From Erysipelotrichales bacterium (lineage in GTDB: Bacteria; Bacillota_I; Bacilli_A; Erysipelotrichales; Erysipelotrichaceae): a stretch of DNA of 38,219 bases. The notes beneath the pieces were generated by a model. The model did not search any database, was not told where the DNA came from, and saw only the letters and a list, made by a program, of their open reading frames with translations. Below, piece by piece: positions 1-7,666 of the stretch. The first letter of the stretch is position 1; every line of letters starts with the position of its first letter. Position numbers and translations under genes: made by a program. The stretch lies in assembly GCA_017532345.1 (NCBI GenBank), contig JAFXJJ010000015.1, positions 1 through 38,219 on the forward strand, given 5' to 3'.

Positions 1-1056
1 GAAGCGTTTGAAAAACGTAGCCGTGTACGTGTACGTGTAATGGCTCAAACAATTCGTGACTTAATTACAGAAGCCGACAACGTAATTATTGTTGGACACA
101 AAAATGCTGACTTTGACTGTGTCGGTTCAGCTATGTGTATGAGTGCTATTGTACGTAGCTATCATAAGGAATGCGCATTAGTGTTTAAGAGTGGTGGTAT
201 CGAAGATAAATTATCTCGTACTATGTCATTATATGAGAAGGAATTAGCTCAAAGACACATTATTGTTAGCGAAGAGGAAGCATTAGAAACATTAGATGAT
301 AATACACTAGTTATTTGTGTAGATCATCATATCTTGTCACAATGTAATGCACCACAAATCGTTAGCAATGCGAAGAAGGTAGTAGTTGTTGACCATCACC
401 GTCGTGGTATGGATTTATTACCTAACACTATCTTATTATATATTGAATCAAGTGCTTCAAGTACATGTGAATTAACATGCGAATTAATGAACTATCAACA
501 AACATTCGTTGATATTAATGAACTAGAAGCTACTATTATGTTAACTGGTATCATGATTGATACTAATAGATTTAGAGTACATACAGGTACTAGAACGTTT
601 GAAGCAGCAGCTAACTTAAAACGACTAGGTGCTAATGTACAAGAATCTGATGAAATGTTGAAGGATACATTTGAGGACTTTGAACTTAAACAAAGTGCCA
701 TGACTAATCTACAACTATTAGAATCAGGCGTAGTTATTAGTGCAATGGATGAAAAACGTAAGGTTAATCGTGCAATCTTATCGCAAGTTGCTGAATATAT
801 TTTAAGTGTTAAAGATGTTGAAGCAGCTTTTGTATTAGGTAATACGATTGATGGTAAAGTAAGTATTAGTGCACGTAGTAATGGTAATGTAAACTGCCAA
901 GTACTAATGGAAGTATTCCATGGTGGTGGACATTTTAGTGCTGCTGCTGCACAAATTGAAAATGCGACAATTAAAGAAGTAAATGATAAGCTGAAGGAAG
1001 CAATTCACAAGTACTTCAGCGAGGAGGGTATAAATAATGAAAGTGATTTTACTTAA
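1..1056 (+). CDS. gdpP: GdpP-type c-di-AMP phosphodiesterase, C-terminal part (5' end outside window)
   Basis: This hydrolyses cyclic di-AMP at the membrane through its DHH/DHHA1 module. The frame is open to base 1, so the ATG at 40 is an internal Met (preceded by [11 protein letters not shown], the end of a GGDEF-like domain) and not the start. Numbering from base 1, the DHH domain carries [10 protein letters not shown] near residues 33-42 and VVVDHHRRG with DHH at 131-133. The DHHA1 domain ends with the substrate motif [10 protein letters not shown] (GGGH at 308-311). Full-length family members have about 650-660 residues, so roughly 300 residues (two membrane helices, PAS and most of the degenerate GGDEF domain) lie upstream. 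The gene overlaps rplI by 20 bases, and the rplI ribosome site GAGGAGGG (1021-1028) lies inside it, so the two are translationally linked. The gdpP-rplI-dnaB order is that of Bacillus. Confidence 0.95.
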   Translation, partial: EAFEKRSRVRVRVMAQTIRDLITEADNVIIVGHKNADFDCVGSAMCMSAIVRSYHKECALVFKSGGIEDKLSRTMSLYEKELAQRHIIVSEEEALETLDDNTLVICVDHHILSQCNAPQIVSNAKKVVVVDHHRRGMDLLPNTILLYIESSASSTCELTCELMNYQQTFVDINELEATIMLTGIMIDTNRFRVHTGTRTFEAAANLKRLGANVQESDEMLKDTFEDFELKQSAMTNLQLLESGVVISAMDEKRKVNRAILSQVAEYILSVKDVEAAFVLGNTIDGKVSISARSNGNVNCQVLMEVFHGGGHFSAAAAQIENATIKEVNDKLKEAIHKYFSEEGINNESDFT

Positions 1057-1486
1057 AGATGTAAGCAAAGTTGGGAAGAAAGACCAAATTGTTGATGTAG
1101 CTGATGGATATGCACGTAATTTCTTAATTAAGAATAAACTTGCAGTAGAAGCTACTAAGAAAAGTATGGAAGTTTTAGATCATCAAAATCTAGAAAAGAA
1201 ACTTCATGAGCAAGAATTAAAAGTAGAAGCAGAAGAAATTGCTAAGAAATTAGAAAATATTATGCTTAAGTTCCAAGTTAAGGTGGGTGCTGGCTCTAGA
1301 GTATTTGGTGCTGTATCAACTAAACAAATTGTTGATGAACTACAAAAGAAGCATGGTATTAAAGTTGATAAACGTAAATTTATTGATACTGAGAATGTTG
1401 GTACATTAGGTGTAACTAAATTACGTATTGAATTATTTAAGGATGTTATTGGAGAAGTAAGTGTCCATTTAATCGAACAAAAATAG
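1037..1486 (+). CDS. rplI: 50S ribosomal protein L9
   Basis: L9 binds 23S rRNA near the base of the L1 stalk and helps keep the reading frame. The 149 residues match the usual length of about 148. The N-terminal domain starts [17 protein letters not shown] and contains the L9 signature GYARNFLI near residues 28-35. A long charged connecting helix follows (about residues 40-75), then the C-terminal rRNA-binding domain with [15 protein letters not shown]. The start at 1037 has a strong GAGGAGGG site eight bases upstream, within the end of gdpP. The ribosome site for dnaB follows the stop directly, so the three genes form one operon. Confidence 0.97.
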   Translation: MKVILLKDVSKVGKKDQIVDVADGYARNFLIKNKLAVEATKKSMEVLDHQNLEKKLHEQELKVEAEEIAKKLENIMLKFQVKVGAGSRVFGAVSTKQIVDELQKKHGIKVDKRKFIDTENVGTLGVTKLRIELFKDVIGEVSVHLIEQK

Positions 1487-1501
1487 TTAGGAGTAGTGAG
1501 T

Positions 1502-2866
1502 ATGAGTCGGATATTACCACATAGTACCGATGCTGAAAAAGCAGTGTTAGGTGCACTAATGCAATTCTCAAATAGTATGAGAGATGCAATGGATCAAGGC
1601 TTACAGCCAACTGATTTCTTTGTGGAAAATCATGCAAGAATCTTTGAAGCAATGCTTGATTTATATAATGCGAATCAGGTAGTGGATATCCGTACGGTTA
1701 CCACTAAACTGGAGGATAAGCGTTTATTAAATGGACTTGGAGGTCCAGAATATTTATTTGATTTAACGGAACATGCTGTTTCTAGTTCGAATGTGAAGTA
1801 TCATATTGATTTAATTCAAGATAAAGCGCATCAAAGACGTTTATATGAAACAGCTAGAAAGATTGTTGAAGAAGCAGCAGATCCTGAAGCTGATTTAGAT
1901 GATTTATTAAGTGATTCTGAAAAAGCTTTATTAGATGTCACTAGAAATCGTAAAACGACAGATTTCAGACAAGGAGCAGAGGTTGCTGATTCAGTATACA
2001 ATCATGTACGAGAATTAAGTGTTCGTAAGACTGCCATTACAGGCTTAGTAACAGGATTTAAAGAATTTGATAAGATTACAAATGGTTTACAAAAGGGTGA
2101 CTTGATTATCTTGGCAGCGCGCCCTGCTGTAGGTAAGACTGCTTTTGCGTTAAATCTTGGCTTACAAAGCTGTAAGCGTAATGATGCTACAGTAGCTTTA
2201 TTCTCACTAGAAATGCCTGCTGAGCAATTAATGACACGTATGCTTTCATGTGAAAGTCGTGTTAGTAATAACGTTTTAAAAACAGGTAGATTATCAGAAG
2301 ATGATTGGAGTAAGCTAAATCAAGGTACTAATACTTTAAAGGCTTGTAAGATGTATATTGATGATTCTTCAACGATTAAAGTAAATGAGATATTTGCGAA
2401 ATGCCGTAAATTAAAAGCTGATAAAGGCTTAGATTTAGTGATTATCGACTATCTTCAATTAATTTCGGGGAGAGGAAGAGCAACTGATAATCGTCAAGTA
2501 GAAGTTGCGGAAATATCACGTTCACTAAAACAATTGGCGAGAGAAGTTGATTGTCCAGTTATTGCGTTATCGCAATTATCGCGTAGTGTTGAACAAAGAA
2601 ATGATAAGACACCAATGTTATCAGATTTACGTGAATCTGGATCAATCGAACAAGATGCCGATATTGTTATTTTCTTAGACCGTGCTGATTATTATAATCA
2701 TGGTAAGAAAGCTGAAAAGAGTGAAGGTTCAAATGAACCAACTAGTAGTGAGGATTTTGTACCTGCGAGAGTTATTTTCGCTAAGCATCGTAATGGTGCT
2801 ATTGGGGAGCTTGTTTTAGGAATGACGAAATCACTCAGTCGATTCGATAACATGGACTGGGAATAG
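1502..2866 (+). CDS. dnaB: Replicative DNA helicase DnaB (DnaC of Bacillus)
   Basis: This is the hexameric 5'-3' helicase that opens the replication fork. Residues 1-100 form the N-terminal primase-contact domain (ILPHSTDAEKAVLGALM). The RecA-like motor has Walker A AARPAVGKTAF with Lys212, Walker B LVIIDYLQL with Asp316, and the late motifs LSQLSRSVEQR and DLRESGSIEQDAD. At 454 residues the length is normal and no intein is present. A GTG at 1496 is in frame, but it lies only two bases after the GGAG at 1490-1493. The ATG at 1502, with an 8-base spacing, is the better start. The gap to rplI is 15 bases, so it is probably co-transcribed with gdpP and rplI. Confidence 0.96.
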   Translation: MSRILPHSTDAEKAVLGALMQFSNSMRDAMDQGLQPTDFFVENHARIFEAMLDLYNANQVVDIRTVTTKLEDKRLLNGLGGPEYLFDLTEHAVSSSNVKYHIDLIQDKAHQRRLYETARKIVEEAADPEADLDDLLSDSEKALLDVTRNRKTTDFRQGAEVADSVYNHVRELSVRKTAITGLVTGFKEFDKITNGLQKGDLIILAARPAVGKTAFALNLGLQSCKRNDATVALFSLEMPAEQLMTRMLSCESRVSNNVLKTGRLSEDDWSKLNQGTNTLKACKMYIDDSSTIKVNEIFAKCRKLKADKGLDLVIIDYLQLISGRGRATDNRQVEVAEISRSLKQLAREVDCPVIALSQLSRSVEQRNDKTPMLSDLRESGSIEQDADIVIFLDRADYYNHGKKAEKSEGSNEPTSSEDFVPARVIFAKHRNGAIGELVLGMTKSLSRFDNMDWE

Positions 2867-2880
2867 GAAGGATTTAAGTA

Positions 2881-4380
2881 ATGAAGAAGAAAATTGTAAT
2901 AGCGTTGAGTGCTTTACTAGCTGTTGTTTTGTTAACCATGTATGGACCAAGAACACTTAAATATGATTTCATTACAATGCTTGCCAATAAAGTACAAACA
3001 CATGCAGAAATGGATCAAGACATTATTGGTGTACGACTAGTACCTGAATATGTCTATGCGATTTATTATGAAGATAAAAGAATTGGTGTTCTTCAATCAT
3101 TAGAAAAAGTAGATCCTTTATTAAAGGAAGTCTACAATGAACGTTATGCTGAAGAATTCCCTAATTCATCATTAAGCTTTAATGAAGATGTAATTATCAG
3201 TAAAGAATTAACGTTCTTTGCTTATGAAGATATCGATAATGATATCTTAACATATATGGGTGATAACGATTATTTCGCTATCAAGGTACCAAAGATTACT
3301 ATTTCTAATGGTGCTCAATTATATGTTAAGTCATTAGATGACTTTAATGTAGCCAGAGATAAATATGTATTAAATTTTATATCTCAAGATGGATATACAA
3401 ACATTCAAAACAAAGTAGACATTCCTGCTTTAACTGATTATGGTTCAAGAGAAGTGAATATCACTATTCAAGAAACTATTGATATTTCTGAAGGATATGC
3501 AGCATATTCAGATATTAAGAAAAATGTAGAAGAAATCATCCATTATTTAAGTTATGGAGATAATACAGAACCTGAATATTATACAGTAGAGCGTTATGAT
3601 ACAGTCGAAGGTATCGCATCTATGTATGGATTAGATCCTCAGCATGTCGTAATGATTAACTCTGATCAATTAAAATCTACACAAGATATCTTAACAGAAG
3701 GTCAAGTTTTAAATGTTACATACTATAACTCACCATTAACAATTGTTGTTACTAAGGAACGTTTATACTCAGAGATTGTGTATGCACCATCTACTAAGTA
3801 TATTACTGACTCATCAATGGCAGAGGGGTTGCGTCAAACAATTCAAAAGGAACAAAATGGGGCAGCTGATGTATTGATGAAAGAAGTTTATGTTAATGGG
3901 GTTCTACAAGAAGATCAATCAACAAAAATCAGTTCAACAATCACATCTGCACCAGTGCAAGAAATTATTAAATTGGGTACTCGTGTAATTCCTGGTGTTG
4001 GTACTGGTAGCTTCCGTTGGCCAGTTGATAATCCATATATTACTTGTCGTTGGTATTGCTACTCTGGACATAAAGCATTAGACATGACAAATCGTTATAA
4101 GACTTATGGTAATATTTATGCTGCTGACAGAGGTGTAATTATCGCTAATAGTTATCACTATATTAATGGTTATTATGTACGTATTAATCATAATAATGGT
4201 TTCGTTACATATTATGGTCATATGAGATATAAATCATCAGTATATATTGGCCAAAAGGTTGATAAGGGTCAATATATTGGAACGATTGGTGCTACTGGTC
4301 GTGTTACTGGTCCGCATTTACACTTTGCGATTGAGAAGAACGGGGTCCGCGTTAACCCGTGCTCGTACTTAGGGTGCTAA
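2881..4380 (+). CDS. Cell-wall peptidase with LysM, G5 and M23 domains
   Basis: This is a predicted secreted or membrane-tethered zinc endopeptidase that cuts peptidoglycan cross-links. A hydrophobic segment at residues 4-20 is a signal peptide or anchor. A region of about 200 residues without a recognised domain follows. A LysM lies near 235-280 (YYTVERYDTVEGIASMYGL), a G5-like domain near 283-365 ends EIIKLGTR, and the M23 domain covers 378-495. The zinc and catalytic residues are all present: His397 and Asp401 (GHKALD), His447 (YYGHM), and His479 and His481 (HLHF). Two cysteine pairs, C389/C393 and C494/C499, flank the catalytic core, which is unusual. The gene begins 14 bases after dnaB, and its stop abuts the GTG start of the next gene. 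Its last dozen codons include several GC-rich ones rare in this window. Confidence 0.9.
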   Translation: MKKKIVIALSALLAVVLLTMYGPRTLKYDFITMLANKVQTHAEMDQDIIGVRLVPEYVYAIYYEDKRIGVLQSLEKVDPLLKEVYNERYAEEFPNSSLSFNEDVIISKELTFFAYEDIDNDILTYMGDNDYFAIKVPKITISNGAQLYVKSLDDFNVARDKYVLNFISQDGYTNIQNKVDIPALTDYGSREVNITIQETIDISEGYAAYSDIKKNVEEIIHYLSYGDNTEPEYYTVERYDTVEGIASMYGLDPQHVVMINSDQLKSTQDILTEGQVLNVTYYNSPLTIVVTKERLYSEIVYAPSTKYITDSSMAEGLRQTIQKEQNGAADVLMKEVYVNGVLQEDQSTKISSTITSAPVQEIIKLGTRVIPGVGTGSFRWPVDNPYITCRWYCYSGHKALDMTNRYKTYGNIYAADRGVIIANSYHYINGYYVRINHNNGFVTYYGHMRYKSSVYIGQKVDKGQYIGTIGATGRVTGPHLHFAIEKNGVRVNPCSYLGC

Positions 4381-5130
4381 GTGAAGATTTCAATGCTTTG
4401 CAGTGGTTCAACAGGAAATTGTTGTGTCATTGAAGATTTACAAACGAAAATAATGATTGATTGTGGCGGAACAAAAGGTCATTTAATGAGTAGTTTAGAT
4501 AGTATTAATGTTAGTATTAATGATTTAAATGCCTTATTATTAACACATGGGCATAGTGATCATATAAGTCAAATAAAACATTTCAAAGGTATCGATACAT
4601 ACGGTACCTTTGAGTGCCCTAATCAATGTGTAACATTTATTGGTACACATGATAGTTTTAAAGTTGGTGATTTAAATATCACTTCATTACCATTATCTCA
4701 TGACTTTCCTAAGACTATTGGTTATAAGATTGAAGGTAGTAGTACACTAGTTTATATTACTGATACAGGGTATGTAAATGAAAAGTTGTTTGGAGAAATA
4801 TCGAATGCTGATTATATTGTAATCGAATGTAATCATGACCCCGGTATGTTAATGAAAACATCTAGACCATTCCATACTAAACAACGTATTATGTCTACCG
4901 AAGGACACTTAAGTAATGCTGAGTGTAGTCGTGTATTATCAAAGATTATTGGTGATAAGACAAAAGATATTATATTAGCTCATATTTCTAAAGAAGGAAA
5001 TACTACTGAATTGGCGCGAAATAGTGTATTAGAAGGTCTAAAAGGATATCAAATTGATGTATCAAATATTCGTATTCGAGCAGCTGAGGCATTCGGCTTA
5101 ATTAGCATGGGAGATATGGTAAATGATTAG
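4381..5130 (+). CDS. walJ: WalJ/YycJ-type metallo-beta-lactamase fold hydrolase
   Basis: This is a metal-dependent hydrolase of the YycJ/WalJ family. Bacillus and Streptococcus relatives are linked to cell-wall and replication coordination, but the substrate is not settled. The 249 residues open with SMLCSGSTGNCCVIED and carry the metal motif LTHGHSDHIS (His56, His58, Asp60, His61). Later ligands include LSHD, DTGY and the GHLS region. The start is a GTG directly after the upstream stop. The ribosome site AGGGTG lies inside the last codons of the M23 gene, so translation is probably coupled. In Bacillus walJ follows walRKHI; here no walRK, yycH or yycI genes are beside it. Confidence 0.88.
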   Translation: MKISMLCSGSTGNCCVIEDLQTKIMIDCGGTKGHLMSSLDSINVSINDLNALLLTHGHSDHISQIKHFKGIDTYGTFECPNQCVTFIGTHDSFKVGDLNITSLPLSHDFPKTIGYKIEGSSTLVYITDTGYVNEKLFGEISNADYIVIECNHDPGMLMKTSRPFHTKQRIMSTEGHLSNAECSRVLSKIIGDKTKDIILAHISKEGNTTELARNSVLEGLKGYQIDVSNIRIRAAEAFGLISMGDMVND

Positions 5131-5599
5131 AATTATTGGGATAGGTAAGTTAAAAGAAAAAGCAACATTAGCTTTATATGAGGAATATGTGAAGCGTATA
5201 TCACTATATTCTAAGATTGAAACAATTGAAGTTCCAGATATGAAAATACCTGATAAGGTTAGTGATAAAGAAGTAATTCAAATTCTACAAAAAGAAGGTA
5301 AAGCCGTACTAGATAAGATTAAAAGTGATGAATATGTAATTCTATTAGATTTACATGGTAAGATGATGAGCAGTGAAGCCTTTGCTGAACATCTAGAAAA
5401 TGTATTTGTTAGAGGAAAGTCTACTGTGACATTTGTGGTTGGTGGGAGCTTAGGTGTAAGTAGTGAATTAGTAGAGCGAGCTGACTTACGTTTTAAGATG
5501 TCAGACCTTACATTTCCGCATCAAATAGTACGAGTTTTACTTGCAGAACAAATATATCGTGCATATACAATTCAAAAAGGAATAACTTATCATAAGTAA
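5123..5599 (+). CDS. rlmH: 23S rRNA (pseudouridine1915-N3)-methyltransferase RlmH
   Basis: RlmH methylates pseudouridine 1915 in helix 69 of 23S rRNA on the assembled ribosome, using SAM. The 158 residues match the family length. The trefoil-knot SPOUT features are present: LDLHGKMMSSEAFA, the SAM loop VVGGSLGVSSE (glycines from residue 107), and the C-terminal FPHQIVRVLLAEQIYRAYTI. The gene overlaps walJ by 8 bases and so is co-translated; the walJ-rlmH neighbourhood is widespread in Firmicutes. A promoter for the next gene begins just after its stop. Confidence 0.96.
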   Translation: MIRIIGIGKLKEKATLALYEEYVKRISLYSKIETIEVPDMKIPDKVSDKEVIQILQKEGKAVLDKIKSDEYVILLDLHGKMMSSEAFAEHLENVFVRGKSTVTFVVGGSLGVSSELVERADLRFKMSDLTFPHQIVRVLLAEQIYRAYTIQKGITYHK

Positions 5600-5600
5600 G

Positions 5601-5629
5601 TTGACTTCAAAGATTAAGCATGATAGACT
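5601..5629 (+). promoter_or_regulatory. Promoter of the MATE exporter gene
   Basis: A -35 TTGACT (5601-5606), a 17-base spacer and a -10 TAGACT (5624-5629) preceded by TGA (extended -10). It lies immediately after the rlmH stop and would start transcription near 5636. Confidence 0.6.
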
Positions 5630-5638
5630 ATAACAGCT

Positions 5639-5660
5639 AAAGTGATGGAAACATCACTTT
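5639..5660 (+). other. 9-bp hairpin with GAAA tetraloop, at a predicted mRNA 5' end
   Basis: AAAGTGATG (5639-5647) pairs perfectly with CATCACTTT (5652-5660) around a GAAA loop. The following tail is only TTATATTG, so it is a weak terminator at best. It begins about three bases after the predicted start from the 5601-5629 promoter, so it could instead protect the 5' end of the exporter mRNA. Which role it plays cannot be told from sequence. Confidence 0.5.
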
Positions 5661-5681
5661 TATATTGCGAGGAGGGGAAAT

Positions 5682-7046
5682 ATGAATTTAAAAAAGTTCA
5701 TTGGAGATAAAGCTTTTTATAAAGAAGTACTAGCTGTAGCTGTTCCATTAATGGTACAACAATTAATAATGAGCTCAGTTAATTTAGTAGATAATCTAAT
5801 GGTTGGACAGTTAGGTGATGCTGCGATTGGTGGAGTAGGTGTAGCTAATCGTTTCTATATGATTGCGAACTTCTCAGTAAATGGATTTATTGCTGCTACA
5901 GCTATATTTATAGCACAGTATTATGGTGCTCAAGATGATGAGCATCTAAAGCAAACATTCCGTTTCTCCGCAGTTGGAAGCTTAGCATTAATGACATTAT
6001 TTTTCTTACTAGTATTGTTTAATCCATCATTCATCATTAGTTTCTTTACTGATGATATTACTTATATAGCTCAAGGTGAAGCATATTTAAGAATGGTAGT
6101 ATATTCCTTCCTCCCAGCCGCTTTAACGATGGTACTAGCAAGTGCATTACGTACGATTGGTGAAACTAAGATTCCACTAGTAGCAAATATGGTTGCGGTA
6201 TTTACTAACTGTTTATTTAACTATGTTTTTATCTTTGGACATTTTGGCGCACCAGCAATGGGAGTAGTCGGTGCAGCACTAGCAACACTTATTTCACGTG
6301 TAGTGGAGTGTGTGTTATTATTAGCTATTGTATTACATTATGAATTTCCATTTAAAACTAAATTTGTTGATATGTTTAAAATTGAATTTGACTTAATGAA
6401 ACGTATCACTATTAAAGCAGTACCGCTATTAACTAATGAAGTATTATGGTCTTGTGGTATGGCAATGTTACTTAAATTATATGCAACTCGAGGTGCTGAT
6501 GTTATTACGGCATACTCGGTATCAGGAACAGTAACTGATATCTTCTTCTCATTATTTGCAGGGATGGCCGGTGCTACAGCAATTTTAATTGGTCAACGCT
6601 TAGGTGCAAATAAACTTGATGAAGCTAGACAACATGCATATCATTTAATTTTCTTCTCTGTTGTACTAGCAATAGTATTTGGTGGTATGATGTTTACTAG
6701 TTCTTACTTTATCCCTGGCCTGTATGACTTGACTCCTCATACCCATGAATTAGCAGCCAACCTAATCCGTGTATGTGGTGTACTATTTTGGATATATATG
6801 GTTAATACAGAAACTTATTTCATCTTACGGTCTGGTGGGGATACAAAAGCTACTTTATTGATGGATAGCTGTTTTATGTGGGGTATCAATATTCCTATTA
6901 TTGCTGTCATCGCATATTTCACAGATTTCAGTATCTATGTAGTTTATATTGCCGGACAAATGACAGACCTCGTTAAAATGGGGATTTCAGTCTATTTCTT
7001 AAGAAAAGAAAAGTGGGTTAAGAACTTAACAATTACTGAAAAATAA
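5682..7046 (+). CDS. MATE family multidrug/cation-type efflux transporter
   Basis: This is a 12-helix inner-membrane exporter of the multi antimicrobial extrusion family, driven by a Na+ or H+ gradient. The 454 residues match the family. The N-terminal half carries the MATE signature VPLMVQQLIMSSVNLVDNLM followed by VGQLGDAAIGGVGVANR. The second half repeats the pattern from about residue 235 (IKAVPLLTNEVLWSCG) with GAGATAILIGQRLGA-like features (actual GMAGATAILIGQRLGA). The start has a very strong GAGGAGGGG site (5669-5677). It has its own promoter and terminator, so it is monocistronic. The substrate cannot be read from the sequence. Confidence 0.92.
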   Translation: MNLKKFIGDKAFYKEVLAVAVPLMVQQLIMSSVNLVDNLMVGQLGDAAIGGVGVANRFYMIANFSVNGFIAATAIFIAQYYGAQDDEHLKQTFRFSAVGSLALMTLFFLLVLFNPSFIISFFTDDITYIAQGEAYLRMVVYSFLPAALTMVLASALRTIGETKIPLVANMVAVFTNCLFNYVFIFGHFGAPAMGVVGAALATLISRVVECVLLLAIVLHYEFPFKTKFVDMFKIEFDLMKRITIKAVPLLTNEVLWSCGMAMLLKLYATRGADVITAYSVSGTVTDIFFSLFAGMAGATAILIGQRLGANKLDEARQHAYHLIFFSVVLAIVFGGMMFTSSYFIPGLYDLTPHTHELAANLIRVCGVLFWIYMVNTETYFILRSGGDTKATLLMDSCFMWGINIPIIAVIAYFTDFSIYVVYIAGQMTDLVKMGISVYFLRKEKWVKNLTITEK

Positions 7047-7052
7047 ACTTAT

Positions 7053-7075
7053 AAGAGGATTATTCCTCTTTTTTT
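7053..7075 (+). terminator. Intrinsic terminator of the MATE gene
   Basis: AAGAGGA (7053-7059) pairs with TCCTCTT (7064-7070) around TTAT and is followed by a run of Ts. Confidence 0.85.
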
Positions 7076-7148
7076 ATGTGTTTTCAATTTATGTATTTTG
7101 TCGAAATTGGAATGTATTGTAAGCGCATAATTTTTTTTGGTCAAAGTG

Positions 7149-7177
7149 TTGTAATATTTGGAAAAATAGATTAAAAT
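7149..7177 (+). promoter_or_regulatory. ptsH promoter
   Basis: TTGTAA (7149-7154), 17-base spacer, TAAAAT (7172-7177). The predicted start is near 7184, giving a leader of about 29 bases with AGAGGAGG at 7196-7203. A half-matching cre-like string (TGTAAGCG from 7118) lies upstream of the -35. Confidence 0.65.
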
Positions 7178-7212
7178 GTATTTAGGTTTATATTCAGAGG
7201 AGGCAAATTAAA

Positions 7213-7479
7213 ATGGCAGAATTTAAATGTTTAGTAGTAGATCCAGTAGGATTACATGCTCGTCCAGCAACAGTTGCAGTAAATGCAGCTAGCAAATTTA
7301 AGAGTGAAGTAAAAATCTCTTATAAGGGCCGTGAAGTTAATATGAAATCTATTATGGGTGTTATGTCTTTAGGTATCCCTACTCAATCAGAAATCACTAT
7401 TACTTGTACTGGTGAAGATGAAGCACAAGCTGCTGCTACTATCGAAGAAATCCTTCGTACACAAAAAGTTATTGGTTAA
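7213..7479 (+). CDS. ptsH: Phosphocarrier protein HPr
   Basis: HPr carries phosphate from PTS enzyme I to the sugar-specific IIA domains in the cytoplasm. The active-site His15 lies in GLHARPA, and the regulatory Ser46 lies in MKSIMGVMSLG. Ser46 is the target of HPr kinase/phosphorylase, so P-Ser-HPr could act with CcpA in carbon catabolite control. The length of 88 residues is typical. The usual partner ptsI is not next to it; the gene has its own promoter and a strong terminator and stands alone. Its position just before the glycogen genes fits a carbon-flux neighbourhood but does not prove co-regulation. Confidence 0.97.
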   Translation: MAEFKCLVVDPVGLHARPATVAVNAASKFKSEVKISYKGREVNMKSIMGVMSLGIPTQSEITITCTGEDEAQAAATIEEILRTQKVIG

Positions 7480-7500
7480 TATTATACATATTAACAATAG

Positions 7501-7525
7501 AATCCGAGATCTTCTCGGATTTTTA
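7501..7525 (+). terminator. Intrinsic terminator of ptsH
   Basis: AATCCGAGA (7501-7509) pairs perfectly with TCTCGGATT (7513-7521) around TCT, with a T-rich tail. Confidence 0.92.
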
Positions 7526-7600
7526 TTTTGTTAGAAAACATTATTTTTAAGTCCTTTTAAGTGAAATAGTTATTTCTTTAATTTATGTAGAGCGGAACTA

Positions 7601-7629
7601 TGGAAAAATAAAAATATGTTTGTTATAAT
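7601..7629 (+). promoter_or_regulatory. pgm promoter (extended -10)
   Basis: TGGAAA (7601-7606), 17-base spacer, TATAAT (7624-7629) preceded by TGT, giving a full extended -10. The predicted start is near 7636. Confidence 0.7.
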
Positions 7630-7666
7630 AAATAAAACAATAATATATAAAAGGAGCATAATTAAA

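Noticed and set aside
7616..7666. Upstream in-frame start extending pgm by 17 residues
   Set aside because: The extra ATG lies before the -10 box of the pgm promoter, has no ribosome site, and the family begins at the later Met.
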